From Pseudomonadota bacterium (lineage in GTDB: Bacteria; Pseudomonadota; Gammaproteobacteria; Xanthomonadales; Xanthomonadaceae), in NCBI GenBank assembly GCA_023453655.1, contig JAEXTE010000029.1, positions 1 to 14,052 on the forward strand: a stretch of 14,052 bases of DNA, written 5' to 3'. Under the pieces are notes generated by a model. The model had not been told where the DNA came from, made no database searches, and saw only the letters and a program-made list of their open reading frames with translations. Of this stretch, positions 6,399 to 13,922 are shown piece by piece. Every line of letters begins with the position of its first letter. The stretch's first letter is position 1. The position numbers and the translations under genes were made by a program.

Positions 6399-9293
6399 TC
6401 AGAAGGTCCCGCGGATCCCGACCAGGAAGGTCCGGCCTGGCTCGTAGATCTCGCCCGGCACGTTCGGGAACGAGATGTAGTTGCGGGTCTGCTCGTTGGT
6501 GATGTTCAGCACGTTGAAGGTGAGCTGCGGCTGCGACGGCAGCGAAGACAGGGTGTAGCTCGCCGACAGGTCGAACTGGCCGCGATCCTCCCCGAAGTAC
6601 TGGCCGTAGTTGATGCCGCCCTCGTTGTTGCCACGCGCCCGCTGGGCCGAACCCTCCACCCAGTTGTAGGACAGGCGCACGGACGCGACGTCGTTCTCCC
6701 AGTAGGCGGTGGCGTTCCACATCACCGGCGCGATCCCGAACAGGTTGCCCGCCAGCTGGCCGGCTTCCTGGCCCGTGGGTTCGAGGTCGATATCGGTGTA
6801 GTTGGCCATGAAGCCCAGGCCCTCGAACACGAAGTCGAGCGGCTGCACCCAGATCAGCTCCCAGCCCTGGATGTCCAGCGTGGCGTCGGCATTGACCTGC
6901 TGGCGCACGTTGATCGGGGCGTCGAGGCCGCCGTTGGCGTTGAGCGCGGCCAGCTGGTTCTCGGTCAGCGCGTCGAGCGGAATGCCGAGGTCGCGGAACG
7001 GCCGCACATTGACGCCCTGGTAGGTATAGCCGGACACGCGCTTGTTGAACATGGTCAGCGCCACCAGCCCCTCGTTGCCCGTGTACCACTCCAGGCCCAG
7101 GTCGAAGTTGGTCGACAGGTATGGCGAGAGGTTGGGGTTGCCTTGGTCGGCGATCTCCGCGGACGGGTCGGAGAACGTCGTCGCGGGCAGCATCGAACGC
7201 GGGTTGGGGCGCGTCATGGTGCGGGAACTGGCCAGGCGCAGGACCCAGTTGTCCGCCACGTCCCAGGCGACGTTGAACGAGGGCAGCCATTCGTCGTAGG
7301 TGCTGCCCAGCGTCTGCCAGGCTCGCACGCTGCCCAGGGTGACCGGGCCGCTGATCTCCTGGTCGGTCTCGACGTAGCGCACGCCGCCGTTGAAGCGCAG
7401 GTTGCGGTTCCAGATCTCGGTCTCGCCATTGAACTCGACGTAGGCCGACGTGTTCTTCTCGTCCACGCCGCCGGTCGCGGCGCCCACCGACTGCGAGGAA
7501 TTGACTTCCGGCGCCTCGTCGAAGAACTGGCCGTAGTTGGTCGCGTCCATGAACCGGTCGAAGTCCACGGTGATGAAGCCGTAGGGACCGGGACGCAGGA
7601 AGTTCGGCAGTTCGCCGTTGGGAACGGCCTGGAACGCGTTGGCCTGCCAGGCGGCGCTGTTGTCGAAGCCGACGATGGTGCGGCGGAAGCGGTCCTGCGA
7701 CACACCCACCTTGATGTTGCGGTCGTCCTCGCCGAACTGCAGGTCTGCGCGCAGGCGGCCGGCCTCGGTGACGCGCTTTTCGTTGTTGAGGTTGACGCGG
7801 CCGCCCTCCCATCGCCAGCCGGCGTCGGGATCGTTGAGGTCCAGGCCGGTGGGCTCGAACACCGGGTGGTTGCCGTCGTTGCGGTACTCCACCGTGGTGA
7901 ACGGCGAGGCCGGCATGATCGTCGGCGACTCGCGGAAGAACCAGCTGCGGCTCCAGTTGGCCTGCACGTCGAGCTTGATGCCGTCATTCTCGCCGAACCA
8001 GAACGTCGCGCCCGGGTTGATGTTCCAGTACTGCACTTCGTCCCGGTACGGCCGCGCCTCGAGGAAGAACTGCGCGTTGACCAGGGTGGCACTGGTGACG
8101 ACGTTGTTGGCGTCGAGCTGCATGTTGGTCGGGATGAAGCCCACCGGCCCGAAGGTGCGGCCGACCAGGTTCATGTCGATGCGGTCGTTCTCGTACTTGG
8201 CGCGCGAGTACAGGGCGTCGACGTAGAAGTGCATGCGGTCGCTGGGGCGCCATTCCAGCGAACCGACCACGGCGTCGCGCTCGCGGTCGCCGGCCATGTC
8301 CACCGGACGCGCCAGGCGCGGGAACAGGGCTTCGGTGATCTGGCCGATGCTCAGCCCCGGGTTCTGCGCCAGCAGCCACTCGGCATCGATGATGTCGCCC
8401 GGTGTCAGCCCGGCGCCGCGAGTGGAGGCATTGTCGGGCACCTCGTCGGGCATCTGCAGGCTGCCGCCGCCGCCCGGGTTGCACTCGGCGGGGCGATTGG
8501 TCAGCGACTCGCCGATGCCGCACTGGCGTTCGTTGAGTCCCGGGTTCATCCAGCCCACCGATTCCCAGCCGCGCACGGCGATGCGGCTGCGTACCACCGA
8601 GGCGCCGACCAGCGCGCCGAAGGTGCCCTCGTCGTTGGTCCAGCTGTACATCGCCGATCCGCGCGGATTGAACTTCTCGCCGGTGGTGTTGTAGTCGAAC
8701 TGCCCGGAGTAGTTGAAATGCCGTCCGGGAATGTCGAACGGACGCATGCTGCGCATGTCGACCACGCCCGAGATGCCGCCCTCCGGCAGGCTGGCCTGCG
8801 GCGACTTGTAGACCGTGAGCTTGTTGAAGAACTCGGTCGGGAACAGGTTGAGGTCGACCTCGCGGTTCTGATTGCCGCGGTTGAGGCCGATCGAGGCGGT
8901 CGCCGCTTCGCCGCCGTTGATGATGGTCTTGGTGAAGCTCTGCGGCAGGCCGCGGATGCCGACGTTCAGGCCTTCGCCGTTGACGTCGCGGTCGATCTGG
9001 ATGCCGGGGATGCGGGCCAGCGATTCGGCGATATTGGTGTCGGGAAACTTGCCGATGTCTTCGGAAAAGATCGAGTCGGTGAAGCCGGTCGACTCGCGCT
9101 TGGCATCGGTCGAATACTGCAGGCTTTGGCGGTAACCGGTTACCACCACCGAGTCGAGATCGGTCGCGACCGGATTCGCAGGCGGGGTCTGTCCGGCAGG
9201 CGCCTGTTCCTGCGCGAAACCCGTTCCGGCGATGCCGGCCAATGCCAGGCCAAGGGCGTGGCACAACGCTGTTCTTGCAATTCTGACTTGCAC
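6399..9293 (-). CDS. TonB-dependent receptor, oligosaccharide (Xanthomonas/Caulobacter) type
   Basis: A 964-residue outer-membrane receptor that imports large ligands using TonB energy. Residues 1-27 are a signal peptide cut near GFA/Q. A TonB box lies at D-L-D-S-V-V-V-T-G-Y (45-54). The plug follows, with the motif D-I-G-K-F-P-D-T-N-I-A-E-S-L-A-R-I-P-G (79-97) and N-V-G-I-R-G-L, typical of the carbohydrate receptor subgroup common in Xanthomonas and Caulobacter. A long barrel rich in aromatic strands ends in G-I-R-G-T-F with the terminal Phe needed for membrane insertion. The start is the GTG at 9291-9293: GGAGG lies 8 bases upstream and the signal peptide begins there; 30 more codons to 9383 show no signal. 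It is divergent from the hexuronate transporter gene and shares its LacI-type operators. Ligand is inferred from neighbours as glucuronoxylo-oligosaccharides. Confidence 0.93.
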   Translation of the reverse strand: MQVRIARTALCHALGLALAGIAGTGFAQEQAPAGQTPPANPVATDLDSVVVTGYRQSLQYSTDAKRESTGFTDSIFSEDIGKFPDTNIAESLARIPGIQIDRDVNGEGLNVGIRGLPQSFTKTIINGGEAATASIGLNRGNQNREVDLNLFPTEFFNKLTVYKSPQASLPEGGISGVVDMRSMRPFDIPGRHFNYSGQFDYNTTGEKFNPRGSAMYSWTNDEGTFGALVGASVVRSRIAVRGWESVGWMNPGLNERQCGIGESLTNRPAECNPGGGGSLQMPDEVPDNASTRGAGLTPGDIIDAEWLLAQNPGLSIGQITEALFPRLARPVDMAGDRERDAVVGSLEWRPSDRMHFYVDALYSRAKYENDRIDMNLVGRTFGPVGFIPTNMQLDANNVVTSATLVNAQFFLEARPYRDEVQYWNINPGATFWFGENDGIKLDVQANWSRSWFFRESPTIMPASPFTTVEYRNDGNHPVFEPTGLDLNDPDAGWRWEGGRVNLNNEKRVTEAGRLRADLQFGEDDRNIKVGVSQDRFRRTIVGFDNSAAWQANAFQAVPNGELPNFLRPGPYGFITVDFDRFMDATNYGQFFDEAPEVNSSQSVGAATGGVDEKNTSAYVEFNGETEIWNRNLRFNGGVRYVETDQEISGPVTLGSVRAWQTLGSTYDEWLPSFNVAWDVADNWVLRLASSRTMTRPNPRSMLPATTFSDPSAEIADQGNPNLSPYLSTNFDLGLEWYTGNEGLVALTMFNKRVSGYTYQGVNVRPFRDLGIPLDALTENQLAALNANGGLDAPINVRQQVNADATLDIQGWELIWVQPLDFVFEGLGFMANYTDIDLEPTGQEAGQLAGNLFGIAPVMWNATAYWENDVASVRLSYNWVEGSAQRARGNNEGGINYGQYFGEDRGQFDLSASYTLSSLPSQPQLTFNVLNITNEQTRNYISFPNVPGEIYEPGRTFLVGIRGTF

Positions 9294-9297
9294 GAAA

Positions 9298-9306
9298 CTC
9301 CCCTCC
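9298..9306 (-). promoter_or_regulatory. Ribosome binding site deciding a GTG start
   Basis: On the minus strand GGAGGGGAG precedes the GTG at 9291-9293, with GGAGG 8 bases away. It is the strongest Shine-Dalgarno sequence in the window and fixes the receptor start just ahead of its signal peptide. Confidence 0.8.
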
Positions 9307-9319
9307 CGCTTGATGGCGC

Positions 9320-9335
9320 CGATGCCGCGGCATCG
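9320..9335. repeat. 16-bp perfect palindrome in the receptor leader
   Basis: CGATGCCGCGGCATCG is fully self-complementary. It sits 26 bases upstream of the receptor GTG, just ahead of its ribosome binding site and downstream of the operator in the minus-strand transcript. It could be a DNA site for a dimeric regulator or an RNA structure near the ribosome entry; no known box is recognised. Confidence 0.45.
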
Positions 9336-9411
9336 TGACACCGGTGGACTGTTGTGCCTCGGGTCCCGCAGGGACGCTTGCACGACACGCCCTTGGGGAG
9401 TGGCGGCCGGA

Positions 9412-9425
9412 TGGTAGCGCTATCA
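9412..9425 (-). promoter_or_regulatory. LacI-type operator, xyl-box-like, receptor side
   Basis: TGGTAGCGCTATCA differs by one base from the xylan-regulon box TGGTAGCGCTAACA that I recall for XylR-type LacI repressors in Xanthomonas and Caulobacter. The core TAGCGCTA is the central CG-symmetric palindrome typical of LacI-family sites. It lies 118 bp upstream of the receptor start. Read on the minus strand it becomes CTGATAGCGCTACCA, the same orientation relative to its gene as the second site has to the hexuronate transporter. The regulator gene is not in the window. Confidence 0.8.
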
Positions 9426-9440
9426 GATTGAAGCAGACAC

Positions 9441-9453
9441 GCTGCGTCGCAGC
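9441..9453. repeat. Palindrome GCTGCGTCGCAGC (copy 1)
   Basis: Six-base arms GCTGCG and CGCAGC flank a single central T. It matches the second copy at 9476-9488 at 11 of 13 positions, with the differing pair compensating so that symmetry is kept. It lies between the two LacI-type operators. Possibly a site for a second dimeric regulator. Confidence 0.5.
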
Positions 9454-9475
9454 ATCCATTGCACCGCACGTTTGC

Positions 9476-9488
9476 GCTGCATTGCAGC
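9476..9488. repeat. Palindrome GCTGCATTGCAGC (copy 2)
   Basis: Six-base arms GCTGCA and TGCAGC flank a central T. Centre-to-centre distance to copy 1 is 35 bp. The shared form is GCTGCRTYGCAGC, in which the two variable bases co-vary to preserve the dyad. I do not recognise it as a CRP/Clp, GntR or LacI consensus. Confidence 0.5.
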
Positions 9489-9569
9489 ACGCGCCTGGCA
9501 GCGGCCGATGTCCCAAGGGAAGCCTTCCTGCATGGCCGACAGTGGCCCCCGCTTTCGCACATGTGGTAC

Positions 9570-9583
9570 TGATAGCGCTATCA
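9570..9583 (+). promoter_or_regulatory. LacI-type operator, perfect palindrome, hexuronate transporter side
   Basis: TGATAGCGCTATCA is a perfect 14-bp palindrome with the same TAGCGCTA core as the site at 9412-9425. It ends 78 bases before the start of the hexuronate transporter gene. The two operator centres are 158 bp apart, close to 15 turns of B-DNA, so one repressor tetramer or two dimers could bind on the same DNA face. Confidence 0.8.
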
Positions 9584-9661
9584 CGCATCGCACCGGGAGA
9601 GCGATATGGCGGGATTCGGGAACGTCGTCCGCATCGTCGCGACGGCAGGAGCGCGACACGC

Positions 9662-10960
9662 ATGAGCGCACCCGCCTCGGCTTCCGGCGCCGCCACCGCG
9701 AAGATCGGCATGTATCGCTGGCGCGTCTGCGCGATGCTGCTGGCCGCCACCACGATCAACTACATCGACCGCCAGGTGCTTGGCGTGCTCGCTCCGTTCC
9801 TCCAGGACGAGATCGGCTGGAGCGAGATCGAGTACGGATACATCGTCACCGCCTTCCAGGCCGCCTACGCGATCGGCCTGTTGTGCGCGGGTGCGATCAT
9901 CGACCGGCTGGGCACGCGCATCGGCTATGCCATCGCGATCTGCGTATGGAGCGTTGCCGCGATGAGCCATGCGCTTGCAGGCTCGGTGATCGGCTTCATG
10001 CTGGCGCGTTTTTTCCTGGGTCTCGGCGAGGCGGGCAACTTCCCGGCCGCGCTCAAGACGGTGGCCGAGTGGTTCCCGCGCCGCGAGCGTGCGTTCGCCA
10101 CCGGCATCTTCAACTCGGGATCGAACATTGGCGCGATCGTCGCGCCATTGATGGTGCCCTTGATCGCGCTCTCGCTGGGGTGGCAAGCGGCCTTCTTGGC
10201 CACCGGTGTCTTGAGCGCGGTCTGGTTGGCGACCTGGCTGCTCTGGTACCGCGCACCCGAGCGGCAGCCAAGGCTTTCGCAGGCGGAACTTGCGCATATC
10301 CGCAGCGACCCGCCGGAGCCGGCGACGAAGATCCCGTGGTCGCGCATCCTGCGCCATCGCCAGGCCTGGGCGTTCGTCGCCGCGAAGTTCATGACCGACC
10401 CGATCTGGTGGTTCTTCCTGTTCTGGCTGCCCAAGTTCCTGCATTCCGAGCACGGCCTCAGCCTGCTGGGCCTGGGCGTACCGCTGGTGGTCATCTTCGT
10501 CCTGGCCGACGTGGGCAGCATCTTCGGCGGCTGGCTGGCCGGCCGCTTCATCCGGCTCGGCTGGAGCGTCAACCGCGCGCGCAAGACCGCGATGCTGGCG
10601 TGCGCGCTGTGCGTGGTGCCGATCGTGTTCGCCGCCCAAGCCGAGAACCTCTGGGTGGCGGTGCTGCTGATCGGCCTGGCCACGGCCGGCCACCAGGGCT
10701 GGTCGGCCAACCTGCTCACCCTGCCCTCGGACCTGTTTCCGCGTCAGACCGTCGGCTCGGTCGTCGGCCTCGGCGGCTTCGCCGGCGCGGTAGGCGGCAT
10801 GATGATCGCGACCTTCACCGGGTTCCTGCTGGAGACCACCGGCAGCTACCTGCCGGTGTTCCTGATGGCCGGCTCGGCCTACCTGCTGGCCCTGCTTGTC
10901 GTCCACCGCCTCACTCCGCGACTGGAACCGGCGCGCCTGGACGTCGCGCCAGCGCCATGA
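9662..10960 (+). CDS. ExuT-like hexuronate MFS transporter (ACS family)
   Basis: A 432-residue inner-membrane proton-linked carrier of the anion:cation symporter branch of the major facilitator superfamily, about 12 helices. Marks: T-I-N-Y-I-D-R-Q (31-38) in helix I, the MFS loop motif G-A-I-I-D-R-L-G-T-R between helices II and III, and G-L-G-E-A-G-N-F-P-A-A-L-K-T-V-A-E-W-F-P (from residue 120), the hallmark of the ExuT/hexuronate group. The start at 9662 has AGGAG 10 bases upstream. It is first gene of the right arm; its TGA overlaps an ATG in the GH115 reading frame (ATGA at 10957-10960). Followed by an alpha-glucuronidase and glucuronate isomerase, its cargo is most likely glucuronate, possibly 4-O-methylglucuronate. 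Transcription is probably controlled by the operator at 9570-9583. Family assignment is strong; exact substrate is inferred. Confidence 0.9.
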   Translation: MSAPASASGAATAKIGMYRWRVCAMLLAATTINYIDRQVLGVLAPFLQDEIGWSEIEYGYIVTAFQAAYAIGLLCAGAIIDRLGTRIGYAIAICVWSVAAMSHALAGSVIGFMLARFFLGLGEAGNFPAALKTVAEWFPRRERAFATGIFNSGSNIGAIVAPLMVPLIALSLGWQAAFLATGVLSAVWLATWLLWYRAPERQPRLSQAELAHIRSDPPEPATKIPWSRILRHRQAWAFVAAKFMTDPIWWFFLFWLPKFLHSEHGLSLLGLGVPLVVIFVLADVGSIFGGWLAGRFIRLGWSVNRARKTAMLACALCVVPIVFAAQAENLWVAVLLIGLATAGHQGWSANLLTLPSDLFPRQTVGSVVGLGGFAGAVGGMMIATFTGFLLETTGSYLPVFLMAGSAYLLALLVVHRLTPRLEPARLDVAPAP

Positions 10961-10995
10961 GCCACGCACCGATCATGTCGAGGGACGCCGCCCCG

Positions 10996-13851
10996 ATGAA
11001 GTACGCCTGCGCACTGCTGTTCGCCATCGCCGTGCTGCCATCGTCCGCGTTCGCGAAGCAGGATTGCCGCGCCGCCGCGGCCGTCTGCGACACCGGCCAC
11101 GAGGGCAGCCTCGCCCTGATCGAGGGCGGCACGCCGCTGCCGGTGCTGGTGGACCAGGGCGAACACGCGCCGGTGCTGCGCGCGGCCGAGGCGCTGCGCG
11201 ACGACCTGGCGGCCGTGTCCGGCGCGACGGATGGCGCCGCCGACGGGCGCATGGCGATCATCGCGGGCACCCTCGGGCACAGCGCGCGTGTCGACCGGAT
11301 CGTGCGCGAGAAAGGCATTGACACCGGTGGCGTCGCCGGCGTCTGGGAGGCCTACCTGCTGCAGGTGGTCGACGCGCCCGAACCCGGCATCGAACGCGCC
11401 CTGCTGGTCGCGGGCGCCGATCGGCGCGGCACGGCGTTCGGCCTGTACGAACTCTCGCGTCGCATCGGCGTGTCGCCCTGGACCTGGTGGGCCGACGTGC
11501 CGCCACCACGGCGCACCACGCTGCACATCGCGCCGGGCCGCTTCGTCGACGCGCCGAAGGTGCGGTACCGCGGCATCTTCATCAACGACGAGGATCCGGC
11601 CCTCGGCGGCTGGAGCAAGGCGACCTTCGGCGGCACCAACCACCGCTTCTACGAGCGCGTGTTCCAGCTGATCATGCGCCACAAGGCCAACTATCTGTGG
11701 CCGGCGATGTGGCTGCCGCGCGCGTTCTACGACGACGACCCGAAGAACGCCGAGCTGGCCGACGAGTACGGTGTGGTGAACGCCACCAGCCACCACGAAC
11801 CGATGATGCGCGCGCACGACGAGTGGTCGCGCCATGGCAAGGGCCCCTGGGACTATTCGCGCAATGCGCAGGTGCTGCAGGAATTCTGGCGCGGCGGCAT
11901 CGAGCGGCTGCAGGGTCGCGAGGCGGTGGTCACGCTGGGCATGCGCGGCGACGGCGACGAGCCGATGAGCGAGGAGACCGCCACCGCCCTGCTCGAACGG
12001 ATCGTGGCCGACCAGCGCCGGATCATCGCCGAGGTCACCGCCAAGCCGGTGGAGCAGACCCCGCAGGTGTGGGCGCTCTACAAGGAAGTGCAGGACTACT
12101 ACGACAAGGGCATGCGCGTCCCCGACGACGTGACCCTGCTGTTCGCCGACGACAACTGGGGCAGCATCCGCCGCCTGCCCGATCCCGCCGACAGGCGCCC
12201 GGGCGGCTACGGCGTGTACTACCACTTCGACTACGTCGGCGGTCCGCGCAACTACAAGTGGCTCAACACCACCCAGGTCGAGCGCGCCTGGGAGCAGATG
12301 CGCCTGGCCTGGGCGCATGGCGTGGAACGGCTGTGGGTGGTCAACGTCGGCGACATCAAGCCGCAGGAGCTGCCGATCAGCGCCTTCCTCGACCAGGCCT
12401 GGGATCCGGATGGGGCCGACCTGGAATGGATCACGGCCTATCCGGCGCGCTGGGCGGCCGAGCAGTTCGGCCCGGCGCACGCGCAGGCCATCGGCGAGAT
12501 CGTGACCGGCTATACCCGGCTCAACGCACGACGCAAGCCGGAACTGGTCGACGCCAGGACCTGGAGCCTGGTCCACGACCGCGAGGCCGGTCGCGTGCTG
12601 GCCGAATGGGACGCACTGGTGGCGCAGGTACAGGCGCTGGCGCCGGAGATCCCGGCCAGCCACCGCGATGCCTGGTACCAGCTGGTCGAATACCCGGTAC
12701 TCGCCAGCGCCAACCTCAACCACCTGCACGTGGCCGTGGCCCGCAACCGCCTCTACGCCGCGCAGGGCCGGGCCTCGGCCAATGCCTGGGCAGCGAAGGC
12801 GCGCGGGCTGTTCGCCCGCGATGCGGAGCTGCAGCGCGTGTACGAGCAGGAGATTGCCGGCGGCAAGTGGATCCACATGATGAGCCAGCCGCGCATCGGC
12901 TATACCCACTGGCAGTCGCCGCCGCGCAACGTGCTGCCGGCGCTGGCGAGCGTCGACCCGCCGGAGAAGGGCGTCACCGGCGTGGCGATCGAGGGCGATC
13001 CCGTTGCCTACCCCGCGCTGCTGCGCCGCCCGCGCCTGCCGGAGCTGGACCCGGTGGCCGCGCCGACACGCGACGTGGTGGTGTTCAATCGCGGCCAGGC
13101 GCCGATCCCGTTCACCGCCACCAGCCGCGCGCCCTGGCTGCAGGTCTCGCCCACGTCCGGCGAGGTCACCGACGAGCAGCCGTTGACGCTGCAGATCGAC
13201 TGGGACGCGCTGCCGGAAGGCCGGCACGAGGGCATCATCTACATCCGCGGCCAGGACTGGACCGAGGTCTCCGTGACCGTGCCCGTGCACAAGCCGCCGG
13301 CCCATCGCGGCGCGCTTGGCTTCGTCGAGGGCATCGGCGTGGTCGCGATCGAAGCCGAACACGATGCGCGCGCCGTGGCACCGGCGGGCGCGCAATGGCA
13401 GGTCATCCCGAACCTGGGCCGCACCCTGTCCGCGGTCACCGCGTGGCCGGCCACCGGCGCGCCGCTGGTGCCGGGCGGCGACGGCGCGCGGCTGGAGTAT
13501 CCGGTGGTGATGGACGTCGACGGCGAGGTCGAGGTGCGGGTGCTGGTCTCGCCCACGCTCGACATCCGCCATCGCGGCGGCCTGCGCTACGCGCTGTCGA
13601 TCGACGACGAGCCGCCGACGGTGGTGACCGTGCGCCTCGACCCGACGCCCGGCGACCGCGACTTCACCGCCTGGGAAGCGGCCGTCATCGACAACGCCCA
13701 TATCGCCCGCTCGCGCCACCACGTCCGCGCCGGTGCCAATACGGTGAAGCTGTGGCTGGTCGATCCGGGGCTGGTCTTCCAGCGCATCGAACTGGTCCGC
13801 GACGCGAAGCCGCGTGGCACGCTCGGCCCGGCGGAAAGCATGCGCCGCTGA
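10996..13851 (+). CDS. Secreted GH115 xylan alpha-glucuronidase
   Basis: A 951-residue exported enzyme of family GH115, which removes (4-O-methyl)glucuronic acid from xylan or xylo-oligosaccharides. Residues 1-20 form a signal peptide (MKYACALLFAIAVL, cut near AFA/K). The catalytic part carries family-like motifs: R-G-I-F-I-N-D-E-D (192-200), T-S-H-H-E-P-M-M (264-271), G-M-R-G-D-G-D-E-P-M (315-324), F-A-D-D-N-W-G (383-389) and H-F-D-Y-V-G-G-P (410-417). Around 690-765 is a BACON/Ig-like domain (W-L-Q-V-S-P-T-S-G), then a GH115 C-terminal jelly-roll-like domain from about 775. The start at 10996 is chosen for its signal peptide and GAGGGA 10 bases upstream; an ATG at 10957, overlapping the transporter stop as ATGA, would add 13 residues. 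Unlike GH67, GH115 enzymes can act on internal substitutions. Likely location is periplasm or cell surface. Confidence 0.9.
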   Translation: MKYACALLFAIAVLPSSAFAKQDCRAAAAVCDTGHEGSLALIEGGTPLPVLVDQGEHAPVLRAAEALRDDLAAVSGATDGAADGRMAIIAGTLGHSARVDRIVREKGIDTGGVAGVWEAYLLQVVDAPEPGIERALLVAGADRRGTAFGLYELSRRIGVSPWTWWADVPPPRRTTLHIAPGRFVDAPKVRYRGIFINDEDPALGGWSKATFGGTNHRFYERVFQLIMRHKANYLWPAMWLPRAFYDDDPKNAELADEYGVVNATSHHEPMMRAHDEWSRHGKGPWDYSRNAQVLQEFWRGGIERLQGREAVVTLGMRGDGDEPMSEETATALLERIVADQRRIIAEVTAKPVEQTPQVWALYKEVQDYYDKGMRVPDDVTLLFADDNWGSIRRLPDPADRRPGGYGVYYHFDYVGGPRNYKWLNTTQVERAWEQMRLAWAHGVERLWVVNVGDIKPQELPISAFLDQAWDPDGADLEWITAYPARWAAEQFGPAHAQAIGEIVTGYTRLNARRKPELVDARTWSLVHDREAGRVLAEWDALVAQVQALAPEIPASHRDAWYQLVEYPVLASANLNHLHVAVARNRLYAAQGRASANAWAAKARGLFARDAELQRVYEQEIAGGKWIHMMSQPRIGYTHWQSPPRNVLPALASVDPPEKGVTGVAIEGDPVAYPALLRRPRLPELDPVAAPTRDVVVFNRGQAPIPFTATSRAPWLQVSPTSGEVTDEQPLTLQIDWDALPEGRHEGIIYIRGQDWTEVSVTVPVHKPPAHRGALGFVEGIGVVAIEAEHDARAVAPAGAQWQVIPNLGRTLSAVTAWPATGAPLVPGGDGARLEYPVVMDVDGEVEVRVLVSPTLDIRHRGGLRYALSIDDEPPTVVTVRLDPTPGDRDFTAWEAAVIDNAHIARSRHHVRAGANTVKLWLVDPGLVFQRIELVRDAKPRGTLGPAESMRR

Positions 13852-13862
13852 CTTCGATCCTT

Positions 13863-13880
13863 CCTGCCGCCATCGGCAGG
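13863..13880. repeat. Short hairpin between GH115 and uxaC
   Basis: CCTGCCG (13863-13869) and CGGCAGG (13874-13880) pair with a 4-base loop, 11 bases after the GH115 stop. No T-run follows, so termination is unlikely; it may stabilise the upstream message or lower read-through into uxaC. The 71-bp gap shows no operator like those at 9412 and 9570. Confidence 0.35.
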
Positions 13881-13922
13881 CGCGCGCCGGCCGCCGGCGT
13901 ATCCCGCAACGACAACGACTCC

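Larger units (their letters stand above)
9294..9661. promoter_or_regulatory. Divergent control region between the two arms
   Basis: This 368-bp gap has no gene. It holds two LacI-type operators (9412-9425 and 9570-9583), two 13-bp palindromes between them (9441-9453 and 9476-9488), and the receptor leader (9294-9411), which carries a 16-bp palindrome (9320-9335) and a short GTCCC/GGGAC hairpin (9363-9375). Promoters for both arms must lie here, but no clear consensus -35/-10 pair was found for either direction. Confidence 0.8.

Noticed and set aside
6249..9338. A 1029-codon open frame on the plus strand opposite the TonB receptor
   Set aside because: The receptor frame has a signal peptide, TonB box, plug motifs and a terminal Phe; the antisense frame shows only the Val/Arg/Gly/His-rich composition expected opposite GC-rich coding DNA.
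9472..10995. N-terminal extension of the GH115 frame up to 1459 residues
   Set aside because: It overlaps the hexuronate transporter gene in another frame and reads as Arg/His/Pro-rich noise; the signal peptide at 10996 marks the real start.
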